This document shows positions 34,640 through 44,406 of a DNA stretch of 64,000 nt, in pieces. Within the stretch, counting starts at the first letter, position 1. Every line of letters begins with the position of its first letter. Origin of the DNA: Coriolopsis trogii (lineage: Eukaryota > Basidiomycota > Agaricomycetes > Polyporales > Polyporaceae); assembly GCA_020543525.1 (NCBI GenBank), contig JAHYIO010000001.1, positions 3,410,001 through 3,474,000 on the forward strand, read 5' to 3'. The position numbers were made by a program, and so were the translations under genes. The notes below the pieces were generated by a model, which was not told the DNA's origin, did no database searches, and saw only the letters and a program-made list of their open reading frames with translations.

Positions 34640-35587
34640 ATGACCGGCTTTGGGGATTTTGCCCCTCTTTACCACCCCGTTTTTGTACCCCGGCGTAACC
34701 TCTCCTAACGCTCGACGCTTACCCTGACTCTCTCTGCAACATCATAATGCGTCTGTCCTCGTTGGCGACTCAGCAAACTCCACCTTTGCCTCCGTAGGCG
34801 CCAACACAGAATGTGACATTCCCCGCGTAGGCAATGCTACTTTGCTCGCCAACATCGCCAACACGATCGCTTGCCCCCTCAGCATCCTCTTCCTCGTCTT
34901 CCTGATCATCTTCACAAGTCGCAAAAGAGCTACAATTGGTCAGTCAGCTGATTATATCAGCCCCGTTCAATCTAGCTTTTCGCATATATTCTCTCCCAAA
35001 GTCTCCTCATGTTCTCATCTTAATCCTCAGGTGGCATCTAATTCCGCCTCTTCATTCTCTACCCCATCACCTTACCTCTACAACTCATCGCCATCGGCTC
35101 ATTCTCAAGCAAGGCTCAACAGCCCTCACGCCATCACCGCCATACACGCATACACGAAGGCTTTGTAGCCGCTGCCCATCCCTCTCGGCAACGACATCGT
35201 CAGCACACGGGTATTTGAAGACGGCCCTGTTAGCTCCTTGCTCGTACGTCCCCTTGTCCGCCCCAGCCACCCTCTCCCTCATCCTTCTCCCCTAGCCCTT
35301 CGATGTCTTTGCTGCCGGATTTATCGCTGCCATCGCCCTTGATGCTGGCTCTACTTCACATCCTCATTCGGCCTGTCAGGTCCCCGGGCGGACCTTCATA
35401 GTATTCCTCTTCGTCTTGACCAGGGTATGACCCGGCGCGTGAATCGTCTCTCCTCTGACCTTCCTTTTTCCACGCCTGTCTCACAGCCCTTCGTCCTCCA
35501 GCGCCGTGTGCTTGGTGATCATGAGACGCAAGTTACTGGTCAACGAAGCTGTCAGACAATCCGTTAGGCTTGGAGAACATGCATAGG
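34640..35587 (+). pseudogene. Decayed Chs7-like (chitin synthase export chaperone family) gene
   Basis: The ATG at 34640 gives MTGFGDFAPLYHPVFVPR. An intron (donor gtaacc) then leads to STFASVGANTECDIPRVGN and a membrane helix (ACPLSILFLVFLIIFTSRKR). After the next intron the expected second helix appears (FRLFILYPITLPLQLIAIGS), but the frame then shifts to KQGSTALT, shifts again to TAIHAY, then to GFVAA, and then to DIVSTRVFEDGPVSSLL. Further on, WLYFTSSFGLSGPRADLHSI is out of frame with its neighbours. The order of these pieces follows a multi-helix protein that I place in the Chs7-like family from memory. Several frameshifts and stops mean it cannot be expressed whole. Similarity may extend to about 35790. 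It looks like a captured and degraded copy of a host gene. The family name is less certain than the pseudogene status. Confidence 0.65.
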
Positions 35588-36059
35588 TACGTATCGTTGT
35601 AGCTTCTGCTATATTACATGACAATGATGAATTTATTAGGGAAGATACTCTTGCGAATGTGCGACATATGATTTACATCGTCCTCGAGATACTCATCGAA
35701 GTAACCTCGACGTGGTACTTCCGGCTGGGACGTGCTACTCCTCCGGCTTCCCTCGTAACGTATCAGCAACGCTGAAGGAATCGGTGCGTGAGTCGGCGCA
35801 GACCAGGGCAGGCATCGTGCATGGCTTTGGGTCAGATCAGTCAGTCGGGTCACAGAGGGTCATCCTGATATCAGTTGACTATTGTCGGTCTGTTCTCACG
35901 AAGGCTCAATGTCATTGATCCTCGTTCTCTCACTTTGCGAATGCAGTTGCTTAGGGAGTTATGGATTGTCGAAGCCAAGGTGCGCGGCATGCATGCCCTT
36001 AGCCTACTGGCTTCCCTACCGACCATCCACTTCGAGGCAGTAAGGGACTCATCAATTTC

Positions 36060-36139
36060 GCGGATGCCATGTTGACGTCGTGGATGCCATGTCGATATTG
36101 TGGATGCCATGTTGATTTCGTGGAGGCCGTGTCGCATAC
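36060..36139. repeat. Four 20-bp tandem repeats
   Basis: Four consecutive 20-bp units of the form gtggatgccatgttgatttc occur, with a few substitutions each and the last one most diverged. They lie about 140 bp upstream of the ATG of the gene at 36281 and could be part of its 5' region. Confidence 0.75.
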
Positions 36140-36280
36140 CCCGTTCTTACTGGCGTCTTGCACCGGGCCTTGCAACGGGAATCCGTTCGGCTATTCCCGT
36201 CGTCCAAAGTGTCTTCGGCTTCGCCCGGTGGCACTCTTGACTGTGACTGTGTACACCTCTGTATCAGCTTTCATCCTCCA

Positions 36281-37557
36281 ATGGCTCCAGGACTAGGAGT
36301 CGGGTTCGCTATAACGTTGATTGAGTCGTTCACCCAGGCAAACACAGATATCTCAGCTTCTTTGGACATGCAGATTGAAAGGTTCGGACAAAGTGGCGCG
36401 ACCCCTTTCCTCCATGCTCACCCCATGCTTCACAGTCTATGCGAGAAATATTCGTTACCTAGAGACCTGGGAAAATGGGTTGTTACTCTGTCTTCACGGT
36501 CGAGTTGCGACCTCGACATCCTCAATGAGGTCATGAAGGGCGAAATCCTTTGTGTTCATTGCATGTTGTGCGAGCTCTACCCAGCGAGTGGGGAGCTAGC
36601 ACCCCAGTTGGAGTCGACGGTCAAAGGACTTAACCAGAGCTTCAAGAGCAGTATTGATAAGTGGTACGAGGTCAGTTGGTCCAAGCCGTCTACCTCAACG
36701 CCCGTGTGATCCTCACATTGGTCTAGTTCAAGATGCTGTTCGATGGCTACGTCCTCTTCACCGAGAAAGGGGAGCGGGAGGTTTTGGAGAAAGTTTACCC
36801 GGAGTATGAGCGGACCTCAATTTGGCTCACTGAACGTGTCAAGGGCGTTGTTACGGAACATGCCCGTCGTGAGGGTTGTTTTGACTTCTTGTTCACCGAG
36901 GTTCGATATCCAATGTGAATCCGCGGCAAAAATACTGACTAGTTTGCCAAGGAGGGGCAGATTAAATTCAACCTCGAGCTCGAGTATCGCAGGAATTGGT
37001 TGGCCAACATGTGTTGCAGACAGCTTGCCGAGCTTGTCGACGAATTACGCCAGCTCCAGAGTCGACGTCAGCAAATCAGACGGGACACCGCTTCCTTATG
37101 GGACTCTGACTTCAATTCCTGGTTTAGCATGGCAGCCGAACGTCTTTCTACTCACGACTTTTGTTCAGCGCTAGCGCGCTACACGTTGTTGATGCAAGAA
37201 CTCGACGCTCAGACGCAGCGGCAGAACGAGTTGGTTGTTCGACTGAAAGTGAGTCGCATGTACGATCTGGCAGTTTGATACTCAATCTAGGCTCAGGCAC
37301 TTATGGGCAATGCAAAGGCCCAGTCGACGAGTATTAACGTGGGGGGGAAGCAAGGGATTCCTCTTCAGGATCTTCGCAATGCGGGTCAACAATTCGACCG
37401 TATGATGAATGACTGTTCCCTGCTTGCCGAGGTACGTCTCTGCGGTTGATGATCTTAGCACAAGCTCTCATCAATATGGCAGGACTGTCGATTGTTGGAG
37501 GAGGCGCTGATCGGGCACATTGACACATTGAAGAGAGCACGCGAGTCCGTCCAGTAA
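36281..37557 (+). CDS. Predominantly helical protein of unknown function
   Basis: The ATG at 36281 (MAPGLGVGFAITLIESFTQ) opens a first exon of 130 codons. At least four further exons follow in phase (from about 36726, 36942, 37290 and 37484), ending at the stop at 37555-37557, for about 370 residues. Visible segments include HAHPMLHSLCEKYSLPRDLG, LDILNEVMKGEILCVHCMLC, LFDGYVLFTEKGEREVLEKV, RQLAELVDELRQLQSRRQQ and LMQELDAQTQRQNELVVRL. The protein is rich in amphipathic helices with heptad-like Leu spacing in its C-terminal half and has no membrane helix. An upstream exon (35875-36039, LLRELWIVEAKVRGMHALSL) may belong to the same gene, which would move the start. No family is recognised. It is the last intact plus-strand gene before the zone of captured gene fragments. 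Confidence 0.55.
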
Positions 37558-37680
37558 GACTGTGTGCTGTGGTCGGGCCAACAGAGTATGTAGCACATCC
37601 ATGTTTCATTTAGCTTCGTTACACGCAATGTTGTACGGAGCTCAGGAGATATCAACACGTTCAGGCACACACAGTGAGTT

Positions 37681-37733
37681 GCAGGGCCCGGCTCAGCCTG
37701 TAAGCCGCGGCTTGGGGGTTCTGAGGCGGCTCC
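37681..37733 (-). repeat. GC-rich dispersed repeat, copy 2 (inverted)
   Basis: Its reverse complement aligns along its whole length with 2646-2702, sharing ggagccgcctcag, aagccgcggctt and gagccgggcc with a few substitutions and a short gap. Confidence 0.6.
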
Positions 37734-37890
37734 AGTTGGCAATCCTCTGAGCCGAACCTTGCATAGGGTATGGCACGGCTCGGGTATGGGTATTTCAAAG
37801 AGGACCCGACCCGTATACCCTTGGGTGTTCGTACGGGTAGACGGACGGGTGGATGGAGCAGTGTCATAGGCGCTCTGAAAATAAAAACTC

Positions 37891-37954
37891 ATCCACTTCG
37901 GGACTCGAACAGCAAACCAACAAGATCCCAATACTCCGACTAAGCCAAATAGAC
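37891..37954 (-). other. tRNA-like segment with A- and B-box motifs
   Basis: On the minus strand there is a good RNA polymerase III A box (tggcttagtcgg, 37936-37947) and a B box (gttcgagtccc, 37900-37910), and flanking 7-nt segments can pair as an acceptor stem with several G-U pairs. It is only 64 nt long and the anticodon and T stems do not pair well, so it is not a working tRNA. A decayed tRNA or the head of a tRNA-derived SINE is possible. Confidence 0.35.
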
Positions 37955-38095
37955 TTCCTTACGAATAGTGCCATGGACAATATGGTGAGTGACGACCCTT
38001 CTGCCCTGTCTCACGTGCATCTTCATCTCCGCTATCTCGCTCGCTCGCCCTCTGTCTCTATCTGTGTCTCTCTTGTACCCCCCTGCTCTGTCGCG

Positions 38096-38160
38096 CGCGC
38101 GCTGTCTCTTTCTCTTTCTCTTGCGCTCTCTCTCCCTCTTGCGCTCTCTCTCTCTTTCAC
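38096..38160. repeat. CT-rich low-complexity tract
   Basis: Runs of ctctctttctctttctctt with gcgctctctctc interruptions give a polypyrimidine tract on the plus strand. No function is inferred. Confidence 0.8.
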
Positions 38161-38400
38161 GCACTCTGGCGCTCTGGCTGCATACCACCAAGGCTACAAT
38201 CACAACGACCCGCGACTCGGACGACGAACTCCAGATGAACGCAAAGGCGCGCCCACTGACGAGGTTGCGTCCTTGCGACGATCACTGAGAGGGTGGCGAC
38301 AAGACGTTGGCCAGGAGGTCTCGAGACACTCAGAACTGAATGTTTTGCAGGTACACAGATTGCCTTCCATCCGCGAGCTGTCTGAAGCGACTCTGCCAGC

Positions 38401-39081
38401 AGATTCGGTTTCCACAATGCGTCCGCAATCGACAGCTTCCCAGCCAAGGAGGATTTTTCGCTGGAATCCATCCTCGACGAGGACGACCTTCTCCAGGAGT
38501 GCAAAGCACAGAACACACGTCTTATCGACTACTTCTCTCGCGTCAATGTCTTACAGCGGCTCCTGGGTTACGTGACAGGGCAGATCGAGGGCGGCGAGAG
38601 GGGCAGCTTCAAGTGAGTGTCTGCTCATGACCGTAGCGAGCGTGTCGGCTCAGTCGCTCGATCCCTGGAGGTATCCATATGTCGCCACGGAGGTCTTGTG
38701 CAGCGAGATATTCTCAATAGTCGACACCTGCGTCAACCACAAGGACCAATTACTTGTGCCTTTCTGGGAGACCGTCCTTGACAAGTCCCCAGAGGAGATG
38801 GGGAGCCAGGTCATGATGGCGACGCACTTCGCAAAAGTGAACGTTGCATTCTTGAGCAAGAAGTCCGCGGAGGTGAATACATCCCATTTACCCCTTCCCC
38901 ATCCCCTCCCGTCTCCCGTGGCGTGAGTTCTGAGTGGGCTGCTCAGATGTTGGCGTACGTCCAAGCGCAGCCTGACATCGTCGAGCGGATTTTGGCCCAC
39001 ATAGAGTCGCCGCGGTTTGCGGCCCTCCTCGTCCTCATCATCCAGCTGGACGAGCACCCGGCAGGCGCTGGCGTTCTTGAA
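38401..39081 (+). pseudogene. Truncated SAPS-domain (Sit4-associated protein) gene fragment
   Basis: Three consecutive exons with correct splice sites (38401-38612, 38671-38872, 38947-39081) encode RFGFHNASAIDS, LDEDDLLQECKAQNTRLIDY, RLLGYVTGQIEGG, YPYVATEVLCSEIFSIVDTC, LLVPFWETVLDKSPEEM, HIESPRFAALLVLIIQLDEH and PAGAGVLE. These are hallmark motifs of the N-terminal SAPS domain of Sit4/PP6-associated proteins, which are normally over 800 residues. Here only about 180 residues remain. The usual start (MFW before RFGFHN) is missing, with a stop directly upstream in that frame. The next exon, expected to begin with WLSEE, is reduced to a tgattgatgaggagg-like remnant at about 39144 in which the Trp codon reads as a stop. 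The surviving exons have no frameshift, so capture was probably fairly recent. Confidence 0.8.
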
Positions 39082-39837
39082 GTAAGTTCTCCTTCATGCG
39101 TTGTATGCGCGCTCGTGGATCACTCTTACCCCAAGGCGTGCAGTGATTGATGAGGAGGTGAGTGAGGACGGCGTGGCGAGGGGAGCAGAGAGACGGGTAT
39201 AGAGAGGTGATGAAGAGGGCGAGGGCTTTAAGGGCAGTGAGAACAGCGAAGGCCTCGACGGCAGCGAGGGCAGCGAGAACAGCGAGAGCAATATCCGCGA
39301 ACATGGCAAGAGCAATCCCTCGGTACACTTGCCAGCTTCGCAGTCCTCACTCGTGTTCTGCTTGCCCTCCTGGTGGTCCCTCGGACTGTCCTGACCGTCC
39401 TCTTTGCCATCCTCGTCCTCACCATTCTCTCTGTCTACACCTGTCCCTGCCCTCATTCGTCACGCATCTCCTCGTGTCTTGACAGTTTCTTTGTTGAGGG
39501 CAAACGAGGAGGGCGGCGAAAGTCATGGCTTCGAGGATGAGGACAAGGATGAGGACGCATCAGTGGAAGCTGTACTTCTCGCTGTCTCTATTTGTATCTA
39601 TACTTGCAAATATCCTGGTCGTACGGGTCTCATTCCCGCAAATCCGAGAACCAAATACTACTCCCGGAAACTGCGTGTTGGAATGACAAATGAATCTACT
39701 GTTGTATCTGTGCCGATATCTGTCGAGTTTGCTGGTGAACAGGCCACCCATTTTGAGCTAATACATGAGCTTGCCGATGGATACATTTGCTGTAGGTTGA
39801 CCCGACACATCGGCACTTACTTGATCACTACAAAGGA

Positions 39838-39990
39838 TCAATATTCCTAGGACTCCTGCTTGGTCACCACAGAGAAGTGAAATTCTTGCCACCTGCCCTT
39901 GGTTACTGCACAGCTTTGATGTTTTGCAAGTTGTGCCTGAGGATAATGGTCTTGTGACCCTCCCTTAGTTGATGTGCAGGGTGGATCTGC
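39838..39990 (-). repeat. Diverged copies of the 67-bp repeat
   Basis: About two degenerate units in the same orientation as the right array, recognisable by ggtcaccacagag, attcttgccacc, ggttactgcacag and tgcctgaggataatg. They show that the right array once began here and is now split by the sequence at about 40.0-41.63 kb. Confidence 0.7.
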
Positions 39991-40876
39991 TTGCCACATC
40001 AGGGAAAACCCCAGATCTCCCGAACACCCAGCTTAGCTCGAGAGACGCGAGAGACACAGCCATGGCTCGAGAGCGTTCGCGAGGCCTCCTAGACGGTAGC
40101 GCCCAGGTCCATCAACAAAGGTGGGATCATAGCGTTGCGGAGTAAAGCAAAATGGCTTATATGTGTTTTCAGTTGCACAGTATCAGTCTTCCGACCACAT
40201 TTGTATGTTTATGGGTCATGTTTCTGTGCGTGGTCGACTCAGAGTATCGCGCAAGTAGCGCGGCGCTTGCCCTAAACTCGGCAAGCAAGCCTATCTCAGT
40301 CTGTACCACGTCTCCCGCTCCTCCTCCGGATCCGTCATAAGTACTGCAGTCAAAATTGGCTCTACTCGCTCTGTTCGAAACACCCTCCAACATCGCGCTC
40401 ATGTATCAAGACAGGTCCGTCTCGCCTCTTACCTCTCGCCTCTCGCCGCTTGCCTCTCCGCCCGCCCTTGGTTTAAACCGTCTCCCTACTCAAGAATCCA
40501 TATCGGAGCCCCTCCATTTTCCAGGCGCAGCATCGTCCCTCCTGTGTGCCTTGCCCTGTCAGCCTGCGAACCCAGGCTACGTGTCCTCTCACAGCACATG
40601 GGCACAACAGCACCGAAGACTTCGTCAGTTCTCTGTCTGCTTGTTCCCGTCTAGACTCTATATCAGGACCGTCTCATCTGCCTTTCTGTCTTCCTCTTTG
40701 TCTTTCCGACGACCTTGGACGACGCTGACCCCAAGTCTGACGGCCATCAGCACTCTCCTTAGTCCCCCACTGACACCCCCCAGCCAGAGGACGATTCATA
40801 CCATGCCCATGCACATGTATCCCTTCCCTCCTATCTTGCCCAGCCCTCTTGAACCAAGCCTCGAACGGTCAACAAC

Positions 40877-40921
40877 GCCTGCATGAACTGCCCGAAGGCA
40901 TGCAAGAAGTGCGATGACGCC
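40877..40921 (+). pseudogene. Possible zinc-cluster transcription-factor fragment
   Basis: The 15 codons read ACMNCPKACKKCDDA. This resembles the start of a zinc-binding cluster in a group of basidiomycete transcription factors, in which CMNC and ACKKCD are followed by ARPC. Here the reading stops right after DDA, so at most a fragment remains. The Pro/Ser-rich sequence upstream (ending SPLEPSLERSTTP, in a different frame) could be part of the same decayed exon. The match is short and may be chance. Confidence 0.35.
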
Positions 40922-41135
40922 TGAGTGTACACCCTTCACGCGATGAGAGGCTATCTGCTTGACCCGCTACTCAACATCAATCGTAACAATCTGTATTCAA
41001 GTGCTTTTCGATATCTCCTCTTGTTGCCCTGCTGCTGTCGTCATGCGACTACGGTGACTGACAGTCGCTTGCCTGTTGGCTATCCGTCTCACTCTTGCCC
41101 TGGCTCTCTCTTCACTCTTTGTTCTTCGCTGTCGT

Positions 41136-41239
41136 GTCTCTGGTCTGTGCTCTCGTCTCTGGTCTGTGCTCTCGTCTCTGGTCTGTGCTCTCGTCTCTGG
41201 TCTGTGCTCTCGTCTCTGGTCTGTGCTCTCGTCTCTCTG
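41136..41239. repeat. 19-bp tandem repeat, five copies
   Basis: Five near-perfect copies of tctctggtctgtgctctcg are followed by a diverged copy. No function is visible. Confidence 0.9.
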
Positions 41240-41634
41240 CTCACGTCTCTCAATCTTTGCCTCTTCGCTCTCAGCTTTCATTTTGCTCTCGCCCTTGCCT
41301 TTCTTGTCGTCTACGTCTTGCCTGAGTCGTTGTAGTTCTCACCCCATCCACTGTAGTACAATGGTGTGCGATGTTATGTATAGTATATAAGGTGGAATAT
41401 ATATGATTTTATGTGCTATATCATGTGTAAGCTCGAGAGGAAAAGGTGTGCTACTGCAACTAGAGAGTGCCTCTGCCGGCGTATGGCATACTCGCGAGTG
41501 CTTGCGAGTTCTCGCGAGCCGCTCAGTAGGGCTCTCGAGCGCTATGGAAAGGGGGACTATACTCCCGGTATATCCGTGCTCTCGAGACGTCCGAGTACTC
41601 GCGAGTCTGGCAGATTTTTCCTGATGCACCTTAG

Positions 41635-43485
41635 CTTAGTTACCACATAGGGTTGATATTCTTATAAGTTCTGCCTGAGCACAAGTGTTCTTGCCACCCT
41701 CAAATGGTCACTACAGAGAGTCGATATTCTCCCCACCCTTGGTTACCGCACAGAGTTGATATTCTTGCCACCCTTGCATGCTTACCGCACAGTGTTGATA
41801 TTCTTGCATATTCTGCCTAAGCACAATGTTCTCCCCATCCTCCTCTGGACACTACACAGTGTCAACATTCTTGCATGTTCCACCTAAGCACAATGTTCTC
41901 GCCACCCTCACCTGCTCACCGCACAGGGTTAATATTCTTGCCACCCTTGCTTTGGCTACCGCACAGTGTCAACATTATTGTCTGTTCCACCTAAGCACAA
42001 TATTCTTGCCACCCTTGCATGCTCACCGCACAGTGTTGATATTCTTGCATGTTCTGCCTAAGCACAATATTCTCGCCACCCTCGCCTGGTCACCCCACAG
42101 AGTTGATATTCTTGCATATTCCGCCTCAGCACAATATTCTTGCCACCCTCGCCTGCTCACCACACAGTGTCGACATTCTTGCATATTCCGCCTAAGCACA
42201 ATATTCTCGCCACCCTCGCCTGGTCACCCCACAGAGTTGATATTCTTGCATATTCCGCCTCAGCACAATATTCTTGCCACCCTCTCCTGCTCACCGCACA
42301 GTGTCGACATTCTTGCATGTTCTGCCTAAGCACAGTGTTCTCGCCACCCTCGCCTGGTCACCCCACAGAGTTGATATTCTTGCATATTCCGCCTAAGCAC
42401 AATATTCTTGCCACCCTCACCTGCTCACCGCACAGTGTTGATATTCTTGCCACCCTCACCTGGTCACCCCACAGAGTTGATATTCTTGCATATTCCGCCT
42501 AAGCACAATATTCTTGCCACCCTCACCTGCTCACCGCACAGTGTTGATATTCTTGCCACCCTCGCCTGGTCACCCCACAGAGTTGATATTCTTGCATATT
42601 GCGCCTCAGCACAATATTCTTGCCACCCTCACCTGCTCACCGCACAGTGTTGATATTCTTGCCACCCTCGCCTGGTCACCCCACAGAGTTGATATTCTTG
42701 CATATTGCGCCTCAGCACAATATTCTTGCCACCCTCGCCTGCTCACCGCACAGTGTCGACATTCTTGCATGTTCTGCCTAAGCACAGTGTTCTCGCTACC
42801 CTCGCCTGCTCACCGCACAGTGTCGACATTCTTGCATATTCCGCCTAAGCACAATATTCTTGCCACCCTTGCTTGGTCACCCCACAGAGTTGATATTCTT
42901 GCATATTCCGCCTAAGCACAATATTGTCGCCACCCTCGCCTGCTCACCGCACAGTGTCGACATTCTTGCATATTCCGCCTAAGCACAATATTCTCGCCAC
43001 CCTCGCCTGGTCACCCCACAGAGTTGATATTCTTGCATATTCCGCCTAAGCACAATATTGTCGCCACCCTCGCCTGCTCACCGCACAGTGTCGACATTCT
43101 TGCATGTTCTGCCTAAGCACAGTGTTCTCGCCACCCTCGCCTGGTCACCCCACAGAGTTGATATTCTTGCATATTCCGCCTAAGCACAATATTCTTGCCA
43201 CCCTCGCCTGCTCACCGCACAGTGTTGATATTCTTGCCACCCTCGCCTAGTCACCCCACAGTGTCGACATTCTTGCATGTTCTGCCTAAGCACAGTGTTC
43301 TGGCCACCCTCGCCTGCTCACCCCACAGAGTTGATATTCTTGCATATTCCGCCTAAGCACAATATTCTTGCCACCCTTGCTTGGTCCCTGCATAGTGTTG
43401 ATATTCTTGCATGTTCTGCCTAAGCACAATGTTCTTGCCACCCTAGCCTGGTCACTGCACAGAGTTAATATTCTTTATAGTTCTA
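41635..43485 (-). repeat. Right ~67-bp tandem repeat array (inverted relative to left)
   Basis: About 1.85 kb of the reverse complement of the left-array unit: attcttgccaccctcgcc, tgctcaccgcacagtg, then atattcttgcatattccgcc and taagcacaat. It has the same mixture of full ~67-bp units and shorter ones lacking the gcatattccgcctaagcac part. Units at both edges are more diverged (ctacagagagtcgatattct at 41.71 kb; ttatagttctatctgagtat at 43.47 kb). Array orientation, unit and length variation make it the mirror image of the array at 1-2460. Confidence 0.95.
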
Positions 43486-44401
43486 TCTGAGTATGATATT
43501 TCTCCCAGTCTTGCTCAATTATTGCCCCACGTTCTTCACAATATTAATACACTTCACATTTGGCTGTCCATAGTTAAGTTTGTTTGCTCTCAGTAAGTTG
43601 CTTAGTTTTGGTATTGAGTATCTGTAAGGTGCAATAAGTAGTTGCAGGTAGACATAAGTAGGCTCTAGTTATTGTCACTTATATAGTAGAAGTATCTAGT
43701 GGTAGCCATAGTAGTAGCAGTAGTAGTAGTGGTAGCGGTTTAGTAGTAGAACTAGTAGCAATTATTGTGAACTTCATTTTGATCATACACTATTTATATT
43801 CTGAATGTGAACACAATATGTTTTACATATTACCAAAATATCTCTTATTACCATTCTGTAGAATGCATTTCAAATGTATTGTAATTTTGACCCATATATA
43901 ACATTTGCCCCCATTTGTAACATATGGGGTTTATATACTTAATATTACCACCCTGTGACACAGATGAGACTACTGTGTGGCATAAACTCCCACTTCTATC
44001 TATATTGTAAACATATTACTTGTTTTACCTGAATTTGTTCACTATGAGACTCTATCTCATATTGGAAGCACATAGTAATCACATCTCAAATATCTCCGGC
44101 ATGTGGTGCACAGACCTATAGAAAACCCATAACAAATGTAACAATGAGCTACATAGGTGAGTTTCTTGGATTGTTACATATTGATTATAGAGGGATCATA
44201 TTTGAAATATGACCAGCATGTAACGCAATGGGACATGCTGGCCTCATTCGGCCAATTACTAAGATGTGATCAAAATGTGACATCGCGTTACATGGGTCCA
44301 TGCCCCCGGTGCCGATGATGGGCGAAAACGCGTCCAAAAGATTGTATAGTCTCCTGTCAACCATTGCACAAAGCTCGCCGGATTGATGGACAAACGGTTC
44401 A
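43486..44401. other. AT-rich stretch next to the right array
   Basis: From about 43.49 to 44.21 kb base composition is much more AT-rich than anywhere else in the window, with a gta/tag-rich tract at 43690-43765 and no gene. Near 44.21 kb composition returns to normal at a hairpin-forming segment. It may be the terminal non-coding part of the accessory unit. Confidence 0.5.
44213..44294. repeat. Inverted-repeat (hairpin) segment
   Basis: ccagcatgt (44213-44221) pairs with acatgctgg (44233-44241), and catgtaacgc (44217-44226) pairs with gcgttacatg (44285-44294). Together with the composition change here, this is a candidate terminal structure of a DNA transposon. Confidence 0.5.
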
Positions 44402-44406
44402 CCGTG
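44402..44406. repeat. Target-site duplication, left
   Basis: ccgtg directly abuts the LTR that starts at 44407 and matches the five bases after the other LTR. Confidence 0.9.

Larger units (their letters stand above)
37558..38400. other. Non-coding stretch with small repeats
   Basis: It contains the second copy of the GC-rich dispersed repeat (37681-37733), a tRNA-like segment on the minus strand (37891-37954) and a CT-rich low-complexity tract (about 38020-38160). No gene is supported. Confidence 0.5.
39991..41634. other. Sequence splitting the right repeat array
   Basis: About 1.6 kb lies between diverged repeat units (39.84-39.99 kb) and the main right array (from 41.64 kb). Both margins are rich in ctcgag and gcgag motifs (gctcgagagacgcgagag near 40035, and actcgcgagt, ttctcgcgagcc and ctctcgagacg near 41490-41600), which may be the ends of an inserted element. 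Inside are a Pro/Ser-rich frame at 40356-40886, a zinc-cluster-like fragment and a 19-bp repeat. No complete gene is supported. Confidence 0.45.

Noticed and set aside
37891..37954. Functional tRNA gene
   Set aside because: Too short, and the anticodon and T stems do not pair; kept only as a tRNA-like segment.
41826..42915. Plus-strand frames of up to 167 codons in the right array
   Set aside because: Same explanation as for the left array; the peptides are translations of satellite DNA.
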